A stretch of 64,000 nt of DNA, from contig CAVONT010000005.1 of NCBI GenBank assembly GCA_963697365.1, positions 1 to 64,000 of the forward strand, written 5' to 3'. Shown in pieces: positions 1 through 9,305 of this stretch. The stretch is from CAIXZV01 sp963697365. GTDB taxonomy: Bacteria > Chloroflexota > Limnocylindria > Limnocylindrales > CSP1-4. Position 1 is the first letter of the stretch; every line of letters starts with the position of its first letter. Below the pieces are notes generated by a model. That model was not told where the DNA came from. It made no database searches and worked only from the letters and a program-made list of their open reading frames with translations. The position numbers and the translations under genes were made by a program.

Positions 1-245
1 GGGCCGAAGATCCACTCGACCCGCAGATCCGACGCGGGCTTGGTCTCCATCACGTGCCGCAACTCGTTGACGTAGGTGCCGATGCCCGTCACCCGCCGTC
101 GCGCCATCCGTCCGTTGACCAGCACCAGGGGCGTCCGGCGGTCGGACGCGTCGTGGTTCTGCGCCGGCCCGGGCCGCGCCGCCTGGGGCGACCCGGAGTT
201 CGCGTCGGCCCGAGAGGGCCATAGGCGCGATCGACGTGCGGTCAT
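1..245 (-). CDS. Group 1 glycosyltransferase, N-terminal part (cut by window edge)
   Basis: Read on the minus strand from ATG at 245, the frame stays open to the window edge (81 codons). After about 37 low-complexity residues comes PLVLVNGRMARRRVTGIGTY, then a Val-Asn-Glu-Leu helix and a strand ending in RVEWIFG. This matches the first beta strand and the glycine-containing loop (G-x-G-x-Y-x-x-E-L) at the start of GT-B, group 1 glycosyltransferases. A purine-rich GAGGTG lies 9 bases before the ATG. The donor-binding C-terminal domain is outside the window, so substrate and pathway cannot be inferred. Another nucleotide-sugar enzyme with the same opening fold is possible. Confidence 0.5.
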   Translation of the reverse strand, partial: MTARRSRLWPSRADANSGSPQAARPGPAQNHDASDRRTPLVLVNGRMARRRVTGIGTYVNELRHVMETKPASDLRVEWIFG

Positions 246-371
246 ACGGGAGGTCACCTCGGCTGGCTCGGTCACATCCGCCGGCATCGTCGGTCGCCGA
301 GCCGGAGCCGCCCGACCGGGGAACCGCGTCGCGCGCGGTCCGGTAGGGCCTCGCGACGCCGATCACCCTGG

Positions 372-851
372 TCACGCCGCCGCCGACATGGGGCGTCCCA
401 CGATCGACGTCGCGAGGGAGCCTACAGGCAGCCCATCCGCGGTCGCCGCGCGCAGAGCAGCCCTGCGCGTGCGGGCCAGGCCGAGTCCGAGACGGAGGGC
501 GGCGTCGACGCCGGCGAGCCACTCGTTGGCCATGTCGCAGTGCACGAGGACGCCGCGGATCGGGTCGTCATCGAGGAGAGCGCGGACCTCGGTGACGAGG
601 GCCGGCAGGTCGCGCTGCGCCTGCTCGGGCGTCTTCAGCGGGTGCCAGCGCACGGCAAAGTCGGCGTCGACGTAGTCGGCCAGGCAGTGGCGGGTCCGCA
701 GGCCCGAGACGATGGCGCCGACGCCCTGAGCGCGCCACCACTCCAACTCGCCCGCGCGCCGCTCGCGGTTGTGACTGCGTCCCGCCCCTCCGGGCCGCTC
801 GGCGACCGCGAGCCTTCCCGGGATGATCCACGCGTACGTCCTCGGCTCCAC
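372..851 (-). CDS. Dual-specificity-phosphatase-like protein with a degenerate P-loop
   Basis: 159 residues. It begins with a Tyr-Ala-Trp-Ile-Ile-Pro-Gly-Arg-Leu-Ala segment like the opening of DSP/PTP folds. A strand GVGAIVSGL and later a strand plus loop GVLVHCDMANEW stand where the phosphatase P-loop (HCxxxxxR) would be. His and Cys are present but the essential Arg position is Trp, so classical phosphotyrosine hydrolysis is doubtful. The C-terminus is an Arg/Ala-rich helix ending SLATSIVGR. It lies in the same orientation as the thioesterase upstream, 84 bases away. Function unknown; the fold assignment is inferred from motif layout only. Confidence 0.5.
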   Translation of the reverse strand: MEPRTYAWIIPGRLAVAERPGGAGRSHNRERRAGELEWWRAQGVGAIVSGLRTRHCLADYVDADFAVRWHPLKTPEQAQRDLPALVTEVRALLDDDPIRGVLVHCDMANEWLAGVDAALRLGLGLARTRRAALRAATADGLPVGSLATSIVGRPMSAAA

Positions 852-935
852 GCCGCCCCCTCCCTCCGTCGATTGGAGGGGAGGATCCGCCCGGCACGAC
901 GCACCGCTCCAGACCGCTGCGTCACCACAGTGGGT

Positions 936-1367
936 CTAGGTCGTGCCGTCCTCCGGCACATCTGCGGGGTCGGGCACCGCCGCCCCGCGCAGCCAGTCGG
1001 GCACGGGCACCGTCTCACGCGTCCGGCGGTCGACGCAGACGTGGATCAGCTCGCCGCGCGCCATCACCTCGCCCCCACGCGAGAAGACGTGCCGGCTGCG
1101 GAACGAGGTCCGCCCGACCCCGCCGATCTCGGTGGTCTGGTCGATCACGTCGTCGAGCATGATCCGGCCGGCGAACGAGCAGCGGGTCTCGACGATCGGG
1201 ATCCCCGGGCCCTCCTCGAGCAGGCGCGTGAAGGGGTGCCCGACCTCGACGAGCCACTCCGACAGGCCCCGGTCCATCCAGCGGTGGACCGCCGTGAAGT
1301 GGATCTGGGCCACGTCGACCTCGGACATGACCACGAGGAAGCGCGCCGTGTGGACGTGGGCGGCCAT
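936..1367 (-). CDS. Acyl-CoA thioesterase-like hotdog protein (4HBT/YbgC-type)
   Basis: 143 residues, the usual size of a single hotdog domain. The N-terminal strand and helix EVDVAQIHFTAVHRWMDRG match the 4HBT pattern (D-x-D-x-x-x-x-h-x-F-x-x-Y/H) in which the Asp near residue 18 activates water for thioester hydrolysis. The central long-helix region SEWLVEVGHPF and later strands are typical. Such enzymes hydrolyse acyl-CoA or aryl-CoA thioesters in the cytoplasm; the acyl chain cannot be told from sequence. The sigma-factor gene is divergent, separated by 194 bases. Confidence 0.8.
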   Translation of the reverse strand: MAAHVHTARFLVVMSEVDVAQIHFTAVHRWMDRGLSEWLVEVGHPFTRLLEEGPGIPIVETRCSFAGRIMLDDVIDQTTEIGGVGRTSFRSRHVFSRGGEVMARGELIHVCVDRRTRETVPVPDWLRGAAVPDPADVPEDGTT

Positions 1368-1561
1368 CGCGGGAGCCTAGCCACCGGGTCCCGAGCGCGC
1401 CGTTTCGCGCAAATAGCGGGTGATGCGGTGGTGGGTCGCGATGGGAGGGGGGTGATTCGGCGGTGCCCCGGCACTCGTACTTCCGCGCACCGGACGCGCC
1501 ATTCCTAGACGAAAGATATATGGAGATTTTGTGAGATTCGGCATACCGTCCACCTCCGCTC
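1368..1561. promoter_or_regulatory. Divergent intergenic region with an AT-rich patch
   Basis: 194 bases lie between the divergent thioesterase and sigma-factor genes. Positions about 1503-1540 are conspicuously AT-rich (GATATATGG, GATTTTGTGAG) within very GC-rich DNA, as expected for a promoter or operator. No confident -35/-10 pair could be assigned on either strand. Confidence 0.35.
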
Positions 1562-2213
1562 ATGCCTGAGCCAGCCTCCCCTCCCTCCGACGACGACCGC
1601 CGCCACGCGGCCTGCCTGGCCATGGGCTCGGCACCCGGCCTGATCCGCTTCGCGGCCCGGTACACGCGGTCGCTCCACGACGCGGAGGACGCCTACCAGC
1701 GGGCGATGGAGATCGCGCTGACCCGCGCACCGGTGACCGAGCAGCGCCGGTTCATGGCGTGGCTCCACACCGTGCTGCGCAATGAGGCGCTCGCCGTCGC
1801 GCGGGTCCGGCGGCGCGAGGGGCCGGGCGTCGAGGCCGACGTGACCGAGGCGTACGAGAACACGCTGGAGGCCGCGGTCAGGATCGACGCGCTCGCCGAA
1901 TGGCGCGAGAGGTACCGCTCCATCCAGGACGGACTCGCCGGGCTCACCGACGCGCAGCGCATCTGCCTCGATGCTCCAGACCGCCGGCGTCAGCTACGAG
2001 CGGATCCGCGAGATCACGGGGTTCTCGTTGAGGAAGGTGGAGAGGTCGGTGCTCGAGGGCCGGTCCCGGCTCGCGGCCTGGGAGGTGCGCCTCGCTTCGG
2101 GGGAGGCGTGCGAGCGGCTCGACCCCGTGATCGGGCGCGTGGCCTCGGGACAGGCGACTGCGAAGGAGGCTCGGATCGTCTCCCGCCATGGGCGATGGAG
2201 CCTGATGGCATGA
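1562..2213 (+). CDS. Sigma-70 family (ECF-like) RNA polymerase sigma factor, frameshifted
   Basis: About 216 residues if one extra base is skipped. Region 2 is seen as LIRFAARYTRSLHDAEDAYQ then FMAWLHTVLRNEALAVAR (the sigma2 core and -10 recognition helices). Region 4 is LTDAQRICL joined to LQTAGVSYERIREITGFS and KVERSVLEGRSRL, a helix-turn-helix for -35 binding. The two halves are in different frames, joined by an extra G near 1970. After region 4 comes CERLDPVIGRVASGQATAKE, like the tail of sigma/anti-sigma fusions in high-GC bacteria, ending early at 2213. It may regulate itself from the AT-rich gap upstream. If the base is real, this is a pseudogene. Confidence 0.7.
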
Positions 2214-2304
2214 CGGATCCGGCTGGCGCGATGTGCGTGAGGGGATCGGCGATGCGCCGCCCGGGACCGCCGATGGGACCCCGGAGACTGCCGAGGACCG
2301 GGCC

Positions 2305-2839
2305 ATGACCGCCGAGGCGGCAGCGACTGAACCCGGGACGCGGCCTGGCGTGGGCCGTCGCCGCGGCGCTGGCTGCTGTTCGCGCTGATCGCGATCGGTG
2401 TGGTGGTCGCTCGACCAGCTGAGCAAGCGCTGGCTCGCCTCGACCCTGCAGTTCGGCGAGGCGATCAGTGTCCTGGGTGACTGGCTGAACTTCGTCCACT
2501 GGCGCAACGACGGAGCGCTGTTCGGGCTGCTCCCGCAATCTGCTCCAGCCTTCGCGCTGGTATCGCTCGTCGTGGTCGTGCTCATCGTCGTCTACCACAA
2601 GAAGGCGGGCCGGGGGATCGTCACGACCATCGCCCTCGCACTGCTCCTCGGCGGCGCGATCGGCAACCTGATCGACCGCCTGCGCTGGGGCTACGTGCTC
2701 GACTGGATCGACATGGGCATCGGGCGACTGGCGCTTCTACACCTACAACATCGCGGACGCGGCGATCACCGTCTCGATCATCGGCCTGATCCTGATCGCG
2801 CTGGTCCCCAGGGTGGGGGAGTGGGGCGCCGATGGCTGA
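2305..2839 (+). CDS. lspA: Lipoprotein signal peptidase (signal peptidase II), frameshifted
   Basis: Aspartyl membrane protease that removes the signal peptide of prolipoproteins after lipidation. Four hydrophobic segments are visible: LLFALIAIGVVV, FALVSLVVVVLIVV, TTIALALLLGGAIGNLID and VSIIGLILIALV. Both catalytic Asp regions are present: GNLIDRLRWGYVLDWID and NIADAAI. Continuous reading needs extra bases skipped near 2409 and 2725, plus a net +2 (or -1) discrepancy before 2364; the start ATG at 2305 is therefore provisional. The stop overlaps the rluD start by 8 bases. Expected length about 175 residues, normal for LspA. Confidence 0.8.
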
Positions 2840-3933
2840 CGACGATCTCCGCCCCGACGACGATCTCCACCGGGACGCCGATGCGGATCTCGAGGTCGAC
2901 GGTGACCTCGACGGTGCCGAGGACCTCGGTGAGTCGATCGGCATGGAGCCCGGGCCGCCGTCGATCGTCCCCGGCCCGCGCCGGCTCATCGTCCCTGAGG
3001 GCGAGGTCGTCCGGCGCGTGGACCGCTTCGTCGCCGACCGGACCGGCCTGTCGCGCTCGTATGTCCAGAAGCTGATCTCCGACGGTCGTCTCGTGGACGA
3101 CCAGGGGCGACGCCTGCGGGCCAACTCCGAGGTGCGCGGTGGAGCCGTGGTCCTCGAGGTCCCGCCCGGCCGAGATCCCGTTCCACCTCGAGCCCGACCC
3201 GACGATCCCGGTCGACGTCGTCTACGAGGACGACGACATCCTCATCGTGAACAAGCCATCGGGCCTCGTAGTGCACCCCGCTCCCGGCCACTGGCAGGGC
3301 ACGCTCGTCAACGCGCTCCTCGCCCGCGGCGACCACTACGGCGGTATCGCCGGCGTCGCCCGGCCGGGCATCGTCCACCGCCTCGACCGCGACACGTCGG
3401 GGCTGCTCATCGTCGCCCGCAACGACGCGGCCCAGGCCTCGCTCATGGCCCAGCTCAAGGCACGGCGCGTGCGCAAGACGTACCTCGCCCTGGCCCAGGG
3501 GTCGGTCGCCGCGTCCGTCGGCCGGGTCGAGGCGAACATCGGCCGGGACCCGAAGGACCGCAAGCGCATGGCCGTGACGCCCGATGGGCGGCACGCCGTC
3601 ACCGGCTACCGCGTCCGTGAGCGGTTCGCGGGGTGGACGCTCCTCGAGCTGGATCTCGTCACGGGTCGGACCCACCAGATCCGCGTCCACCTCGCGGCGC
3701 TCGGGCATCCGGTCGGCGGCGACCCGGTCTATGGGACCGGCACGTCGCGCAAGGGCCCGGATGGCCTCGAGCGGCTCTTTCTCCACGCCTGGCGGCTGGA
3801 GCTCGTCTCGCCGACGACGGCGAAGCTGGTCCGGGTGGAGGCGCCGCTCCCGGACGAGCTGGAATCGGTGCTGGACGGGCTGCGCGCCGCCGAGGTCTCG
3901 GCGGGCCGGCGCCCGGGCGGAGGGCAGGCGTGA
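2832..3933 (+). CDS. rluD: RluD/RluA-family 23S rRNA pseudouridine synthase, frameshifted
   Basis: About 366 residues if an extra base near 3168 is skipped. An acidic N-terminal stretch of about 50 residues precedes an S4 RNA-binding domain (VDRFVADRTGLSRSYVQKLI). The catalytic domain has VVYEDDDILIVNKPSGLVVH, the HRLDRDTSGLL motif with the catalytic Asp, and GRTHQIRVHLAALGHP. Such enzymes isomerise uridines in 23S rRNA helix 69 or nearby; RluD versus another RluA paralogue cannot be separated with certainty. It overlaps lspA upstream and gmk downstream (GTGA), indicating translational coupling. Confidence 0.85.
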
Positions 3934-4561
3934 CCGAACCGGAGAACCTCGAGGGAGCCCCAGGAGCGCAGCTGGTGATCATCAGCGGGCCGTCCGGCGT
4001 CGGGAAGGACACCATCATCGATGCGCTGCGCGCCCGCCCGCGCGACCCGGACTACCACTACGTCGTGACCTGCACGACCCGCGACCCCCGCCCCGGCGAG
4101 GTGCCGGGAGCCTCCTACCAGTTCCTGTCGCTGCCAGGAGTTCAGGGTGCTGCGCGACGCGGGCGAGCTCCTCGAGTGTGCCGAGGTCCACGGCAACTGG
4201 TATGGCACGCCCAGGCGCGAGGTCGTCGGGGCACTCGCTGCGGGCCATGACGTGATCCTCAAGATCGACGTCCAGGGCGCGCGGGTGGTCAAGGAACGGG
4301 TGCCGGACGCGCTGCTGGTGTTCATCGTGCCGCCCAGCCTCGAGGCCCTGTTCCAGCGGCTGCGCTCGCGCGCCACCGAGAGCGCCGACGAGCTCGAGAT
4401 CCGGCAGCGGAACGCGGCGATCGAGCTGGCCCGCGCAGGGCGACTACGACCAGGTGGTGGTCAACGAGGACGGCGAGATCGAGCGGACCGCCGCCGAGAT
4501 CGAGGCGATCATCGCGCAGGAGAAGCGCCGCAACGCGGAGCGGCGCATCCGGGTCGGCTGA
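3930..4561 (+). CDS. gmk: Guanylate kinase, frameshifted
   Basis: Phosphorylates GMP to GDP with ATP. From GTG at 3930 the protein starts with an acidic lead and then LVIISGPSGVGKDTI, the P-loop. The GMP-binding part (CTTRDPRPGEVPG...YQFLS), then GNWYGTPRREV and ILKIDVQGARVV are canonical. Two extra bases must be skipped (near 4137 and 4435) to join the three segments; the joined protein is about 209 residues, the normal size. It sits between rluD (4-base overlap) and priA (4-base gap), so it is likely co-transcribed. Confidence 0.88.
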
Positions 4562-4565
4562 CGGC

Positions 4566-7091
4566 ATGCCGCCGACGCTCGGCCTGGACACGGGCGAGAA
4601 CCCGGTCGCCGATCGGGCGGGCCGGCTGGTCGAGGTCGCCGTCGATGCTCCGGGCGGGCCCGGGCCGCGGACCTACACCTACAGCGTTCCGGATCCGCTG
4701 GCCGGCGTCGCCACGGGCGAGGCGGTGCTGGTGCCATTCGGGAAGGGCGGCCGCCAGGCGATCGGGGTGGTGCTGGGCGAGGGCAGCCTGCCGCCGGGCG
4801 CGGAGGCACGGCCGATCGCAGCCAGGATCCGCTCCGACGGGCCGCTGCTGCCACCGCTGGCGCTTGCGCTGGCAGGTGCCATCGCAGACCGGTACCTCGC
4901 GCCGCTGGCCACGGTGATCCGCGCGATGCTGCCGCCGGGGATGCTGGAGCGCCTGGAGCTGGTGGCGGAGGTGACGCCCGCGGGAGAGGCGCGCCTGGGG
5001 GCGGTTGAGACCGGACTGGCAGCCGTGGACGTCGCCCTCCTTGACGACATGGCCGGACGGGCCCGCCCCGTGCGTGACCTTGCCGTCCCCGAGGGACGGG
5101 CGGGGCTCCTGCGCCGCCTGCGCGCCCTGGCCGATGAGGGGCTCGTGGACCTGACCTGGACGCTGCTCGGCGCGGCGGTCGGCCCGCGCTACGAGCGCCG
5201 GGCCTGGCTGACGTCCGAGGGACGGGCCGTCGCGGACACCCTGGCGATGGGCGAGCGGCCCGCCGGCCGGCCCCTGGGACCGCGCCAGCGGGCCGCGCTC
5301 ATCGACCTGCTGGGCGACGAGGGGTCGTGGGCGGGATCGGCGGAGGGCGTGGCGGCCGCGGTCATCGCCGAGCACCACGGCTCGTCGGGTCTGGCCGGCC
5401 TCGTCCGTCGGGGCCTCGTCCGCACGGAGGTCAGGGAACGGCCGCGACGCCCCCTGGCGGCCCGGCCGCCCGGTCTGCGTGGTGCCCGGCCCCCCGGCGC
5501 CGCCCTGACGCCCGACCAGGCGGCTGCCCTGTCAGTGGTGCTCGGCGCGATCGAGGCTCGCGATCCCACCCCCGTCCTGCTCGACGGCGTCACCGGCGGT
5601 GGCAAGACCGCGATCTACGTCGAGGCGATGGCAGCCTCGCTGGCGGCCGGCCGGCCGTGCCTGCTCCTCGTCCCGGAGATCGCCCTGGCCACACCCGTCA
5701 CCGATCGCCTCCGCGCGGAGCTCCCGGTCCGCGTCGCGGTCCTGCACTCGGGACTCGGCGACGGCGAGCGGGCCGACGAGTGGCGCCGGATCCGCGCGGG
5801 CGACGTGGACGTGGTGGTCGGCACGCGGACCGCGTTGCTCGCGCCGCTCGCGGACGTCGGGCTGATCGTCGTGGACGAGGAGCACGATGCGGCGTACAAG
5901 AGCGACCGCACGCCGCGCTTCCAGGCCCGGGACTCCGCCGTGGAGTTGGGCCGGCTGGCGGGGGCCGCGGTCGTCCTCGGGTCTGCGACGCCAGCCGTGG
6001 AGTCGATGGGCCATGCTCGAGCGGGACGCTATCGGCGTGCGGCGCTGCCCGTGCGCGCCGCTGGTGCGGAACCCATCGTGCAGGCCGTGGACATGCGGGC
6101 CGAGCTGGCATCGGGCAACCGGAGCGTGCTCTCGGTGGCGCTCGCCGACGCACTTGCCGCCCTCGACACGGCTGCCGGCGACCGCGCAATCCTCGTCCTC
6201 AATCGGCGCGGGACGGCATCGGTGGTGGTCTGCCGGGACTGCGGCACCGTCCAGAGCTGCCCGGATTGCGACCGCCCCCTCGTGTACCACCAGGCCGGGA
6301 TCACGCTGCGCTGCCACCACTGCGGCCGGGCCTGGCCCATCGCCACGCGCTGCCCTGCCTGTGCCTCGCCAAGGATCAAGTACCTCGGCGGCGGGACGGA
6401 GCGCGTGGAACGGGAGGTCCGCGAACGCTTCGCCTGGCTGCGGGTGGGACGGCTCGACCGCGACGTGGTGGAGCGCAAGGGTGCCGCGGAGCGGGTCCTC
6501 GACGACTTCGCCGGAGGCCGCCTGGACGTGCTGGTCGGCACGAGCCTTGTCGCCAAGGGCCTCGATGTCGCCGAGGTCACGCTGGTCGGCGTCGTTTCGG
6601 CCGACATCGCGCTCAACCTCCCCGATGAGCGCGCGTCCGAGCGGACCTACCAGCTGCTCGCCCAGGCGGTCGGCAGGGCGGGGCGTGGCGACCGCCCGGG
6701 GCGCGCGTTCATCCAGACGTATCGGCCAGAGCACCGCGCCATCCGCGCGGTCGTGGAGCGCGATGCCGCCGCCTTCTACGACGAGGAGCTTGCGCTGCGC
6801 GAGCGGTTCGGGTCACCGCCCTATGGCCGGCTCGTCAAGCTGACGGTCGGCCTCGCCGATCGGGATGGCGCGGAGAAGGAGGCGCGCGCGATGGCGGACC
6901 GGCTCCGAGGTCGTGCGGCCGAACGAGGGCTGCGGGTGCAGGTGATCGGCCCGGCGCCCGCCTACATCGCCAGGCGAGCGGATCGGTGGCGGTTCAACGT
7001 GGTCCTGCGGGGAGCCGACCCCCTCGCCCTCCTCGAGCCGCCTCCCGGTGCGCCCTGGAGCGTGGACGTGGACCCGGAGTCGCTCCTCTAG
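4566..7091 (+). CDS. priA: Primosomal replication-restart helicase PriA
   Basis: 841 residues, intact. SF2 helicase that recognises forked DNA and reloads the replisome. An N-terminal DNA-binding domain of about 300 residues (VAVDAPGGPGPRTYTYSVP...) is followed by Walker A GVTGGGKT at about 341-348, LVPEIALA and the DEEH box at about 437. Paired Cys-x2-Cys motifs around 556-600 (CRDCGTVQSCPDC, CHHCG, CPACA) bind structural zinc. Motif VI appears as QAVGRAGRGDRPGRAFIQT. It follows gmk by 4 bases. Confidence 0.95.
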   Translation: MPPTLGLDTGENPVADRAGRLVEVAVDAPGGPGPRTYTYSVPDPLAGVATGEAVLVPFGKGGRQAIGVVLGEGSLPPGAEARPIAARIRSDGPLLPPLALALAGAIADRYLAPLATVIRAMLPPGMLERLELVAEVTPAGEARLGAVETGLAAVDVALLDDMAGRARPVRDLAVPEGRAGLLRRLRALADEGLVDLTWTLLGAAVGPRYERRAWLTSEGRAVADTLAMGERPAGRPLGPRQRAALIDLLGDEGSWAGSAEGVAAAVIAEHHGSSGLAGLVRRGLVRTEVRERPRRPLAARPPGLRGARPPGAALTPDQAAALSVVLGAIEARDPTPVLLDGVTGGGKTAIYVEAMAASLAAGRPCLLLVPEIALATPVTDRLRAELPVRVAVLHSGLGDGERADEWRRIRAGDVDVVVGTRTALLAPLADVGLIVVDEEHDAAYKSDRTPRFQARDSAVELGRLAGAAVVLGSATPAVESMGHARAGRYRRAALPVRAAGAEPIVQAVDMRAELASGNRSVLSVALADALAALDTAAGDRAILVLNRRGTASVVVCRDCGTVQSCPDCDRPLVYHQAGITLRCHHCGRAWPIATRCPACASPRIKYLGGGTERVEREVRERFAWLRVGRLDRDVVERKGAAERVLDDFAGGRLDVLVGTSLVAKGLDVAEVTLVGVVSADIALNLPDERASERTYQLLAQAVGRAGRGDRPGRAFIQTYRPEHRAIRAVVERDAAAFYDEELALRERFGSPPYGRLVKLTVGLADRDGAEKEARAMADRLRGRAAERGLRVQVIGPAPAYIARRADRWRFNVVLRGADPLALLEPPPGAPWSVDVDPESLL

Positions 7092-7189
7092 ACGCCGCCG
7101 CATCGCCCGGCACGGCCCTCTGGCCCGGTTGCGGGCACAATGGGGGCGAACACGCGATTCCGCCGCCCGGAGCGGCAAGGAGGCACCCG

Positions 7190-7714
7190 ATGACGGACGA
7201 GCAGCAGACGACCCCTCCGCCCGACGGCGATCAGGCCGGGGAGCCGGCCGCACCGCCGCCGCCTCCCGGCGCCGAGGGTTCCGGAACGACCGGCGGGTGG
7301 GGAGCCGCCCCGGGTGGAGAGGCCGGAGCCGGCAACCCGCAGACCGCGCAGTGGCTGGCCCAGCTCGAGCAGATGATCAACGGACTCGCCTCCGCGGCCG
7401 CCCCGGCTGCCCGCCAGGTGGGTGCGAAGGCGGCTGAGCTCGCCGCGGTCGCCGCCGTCAAGGCGGGGCCCGCCGCACAGCGCGCCGCGGAGATCACGTC
7501 CGACTACGGCCAGCGGTTCGCCGAGCGTGCCGTGGCCGTGGCCACCGAGCTCCGTGCCGCCCAGGAGGCCGCCGGGACCGCCGAGAGCGCAGCCGGGACC
7601 GCCGAGAGCACCGCCGAGCCCACGGCAGCGTCCGCCGAGAGCGCTGCAGCGCCTGCTGAGAGCACCGCAGCTTCTGCCGAGAGCCCCGCAGAGGACCAGG
7701 GCGCGGGCATCTGA
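7190..7714 (+). CDS. Ala-rich low-complexity protein, function unknown
   Basis: 174 residues from ATG 7190, preceded by a good RBS (AAGGAGG, 7177-7183). There is a Pro/Gly-rich N-terminus, a central amphipathic helical stretch (QWLAQLEQMINGLASAAAP then an Ala/Lys-rich helix), and a C-terminus built of short imperfect repeats of the type AES-A/T-A (residues about 125-168). No catalytic motif, signal peptide or membrane span. Helical Ala-rich proteins of this kind can resemble phasins or histone H1-like tails, but nothing here decides it. Confidence 0.6.
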   Translation: MTDEQQTTPPPDGDQAGEPAAPPPPPGAEGSGTTGGWGAAPGGEAGAGNPQTAQWLAQLEQMINGLASAAAPAARQVGAKAAELAAVAAVKAGPAAQRAAEITSDYGQRFAERAVAVATELRAAQEAAGTAESAAGTAESTAEPTAASAESAAAPAESTAASAESPAEDQGAGI

Positions 7715-7772
7715 CCGCCGCCCAGCACCCATCGCGGCCGCCCCGCCCACCGGGACCGGGGCGGTCGTTGGC

Positions 7773-7778
7773 TATACT
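7773..7778 (+). promoter_or_regulatory. Possible -10 element (TATACT) before def
   Basis: TATACT stands 9 bases before the def ATG at 7788, a spacing that would give a leaderless or nearly leaderless transcript. No clear -35 is seen. Tentative. Confidence 0.3.
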
Positions 7779-7787
7779 CGGCCGACC

Positions 7788-8342
7788 ATGAGCGTCAAAC
7801 CCATCGTGCTCCTCGGTGATCCTCGGCTCCGGCTCAAGGGCCGGACCGTGGATGGCTTCGGCAGATACCTGCACGAGCTGCTCGACGACCTGGCGGACAC
7901 CATGCGTCACGCCCCGGGCATCGGGCTGGCCGCCCCACAGCTGGGCGAGGAGCTGCGCGCCTGCGTCGTCGAGGTGGAAGGCCGGCTGTACGAGCTTGTC
8001 AACCCCGAGATCGTCAAGTCCACTGGTGACGATCGCGATCTCGAGGGCTGCCTCTCGATCCCTGGCTATGCGGCCTACGTCACGCGCAGGGAGAAGGTCT
8101 GGGTCGTCGCCCAGGACCGCAAGGGCAAGCGGATCAAGGTTGCCGGATCGGGCGTCCTCGGTCGCGCACTCCAGCACGAGCTCGACCACCTCGACGGCAA
8201 GCTGTACATCGACTACCTGGACTCGATGGACGAGCTGATCGCCATCGGCAGCGGCTCTCGCGACAACGGAGCCGAAGGCAGCGCCACGGGCGCGGCCGGA
8301 TCGGAGTCGCGGATCATCCGCGCGACGAGCGCGCTGGCGTGA
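7788..8342 (+). CDS. def: Peptide deformylase
   Basis: 184 residues. Removes the formyl group from N-formylmethionine of nascent proteins. All three signatures are present: GIGLAAPQLG (motif 1), EGCLSIPGY (motif 2, metal-binding Cys) and QHELDHLDGKLYID (motif 3, HExxH metal site with catalytic Glu). The last 35 residues are a Gly/Ser/Ala-rich tail not needed for catalysis. The stop overlaps the fmt start (GTGA). Pairing with fmt matches their joint role in the formylation cycle. Confidence 0.95.
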   Translation: MSVKPIVLLGDPRLRLKGRTVDGFGRYLHELLDDLADTMRHAPGIGLAAPQLGEELRACVVEVEGRLYELVNPEIVKSTGDDRDLEGCLSIPGYAAYVTRREKVWVVAQDRKGKRIKVAGSGVLGRALQHELDHLDGKLYIDYLDSMDELIAIGSGSRDNGAEGSATGAAGSESRIIRATSALA

Positions 8343-9283
8343 CCTCCACCCCGGCCGCCGCCGGGCGCGTCCGGACCGTCTTCCTGGGCAGCGGGGCATT
8401 CGGCGAACCCGCCCTGCGCGTCCTTGCCGGCCTCTCTCGCATCGAGCTCGTCGGGATCGTCACGGCACCGCCACGCCCGGCCGGCCGCCGGCAGGTCCTG
8501 ACGCCGACGCCGATCGGGATGCTGGCTGCAGAGCTGGATCTCGAGCCGGTCCTCACGCCGGAGCGTCTTCGAGCTCCCGCTTCCATTGACGCGATCCTTG
8601 CGATGGAGCCGGGACTCGCCGTCCTCGCCGACTACGGCCAGATCGTGCCGCCTGCCCTGCTCGATCTTCCGCACCGCGCGCTGAACCTGCACCCCTCCGC
8701 CCTCCCGCGGTGGCGCGGCGCGAGCCCGGTCCCGGCCACCATTGCGGCGGGCGACGCCGTCACGGCCATCACGCTGATGTGCATGGACGAGGGCCTCGAC
8801 ACCGGGCCGGTCGTGGCGCAGGAGGCGTGGCCTCTCGACGGGACCGAGACGGCTCCTGCGCTGGAGGTGCGACTTGCGGAGGCGGGAGCCGCACTCCTGG
8901 AGCAGGTGCTTGATGCCTGGCTCGACGGCATGGCCATCGCCCGACCCCAGGCGCTTGACGGGGTCACGCTGACCCGGCCGCTGCGGCGCGAGGACGGACG
9001 GCTCGATCCGGCGCAGCCGGCGGTGGTCCTCGAGCGGCTCGTCCGCGCGTACCTGCCGTGGCCCGGCACGTTCCTCGAGCTCGCCGGTGAGCGGCTGGTC
9101 GTCGGGATGGCGTCGGTTGCGGCGGGCCAGGACGGCGACGTTGCCGGGTCCATCGTCCGCGAGGATCGGCGGCCGGCCCTGGCAACGGCCGACGGCCGTC
9201 TCGTGCTCGAGACGGTGACGCCCCCCGGCAGGCGGCCGATGAAGGGCGAGGAGTGGCTCCGTGGCCGACGCGACATGGCGTGA
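8339..9283 (+). CDS. fmt: Methionyl-tRNA formyltransferase
   Basis: 314 residues, GTG start overlapping def. Transfers formyl from 10-formyl-THF to initiator Met-tRNA. The N-terminal Rossmann domain opens with RTVFLGSGAFGEPAL; the catalytic region NLHPSALPRWRGASPV holds the Asn and His, and MDEGLDTGPV holds the Asp of the N-H-D triad. A C-terminal OB-type tRNA-binding domain follows (about residues 210-310, WPGTFLEL...GEEWLRGRR). The basic loop after APPRPAGR is shorter than in E. coli. Confidence 0.93.
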   Translation: MTSTPAAAGRVRTVFLGSGAFGEPALRVLAGLSRIELVGIVTAPPRPAGRRQVLTPTPIGMLAAELDLEPVLTPERLRAPASIDAILAMEPGLAVLADYGQIVPPALLDLPHRALNLHPSALPRWRGASPVPATIAAGDAVTAITLMCMDEGLDTGPVVAQEAWPLDGTETAPALEVRLAEAGAALLEQVLDAWLDGMAIARPQALDGVTLTRPLRREDGRLDPAQPAVVLERLVRAYLPWPGTFLELAGERLVVGMASVAAGQDGDVAGSIVREDRRPALATADGRLVLETVTPPGRRPMKGEEWLRGRRDMA

Positions 9284-9305
9284 GCCCGTGGCAGAATCGT
9301 CGCCC

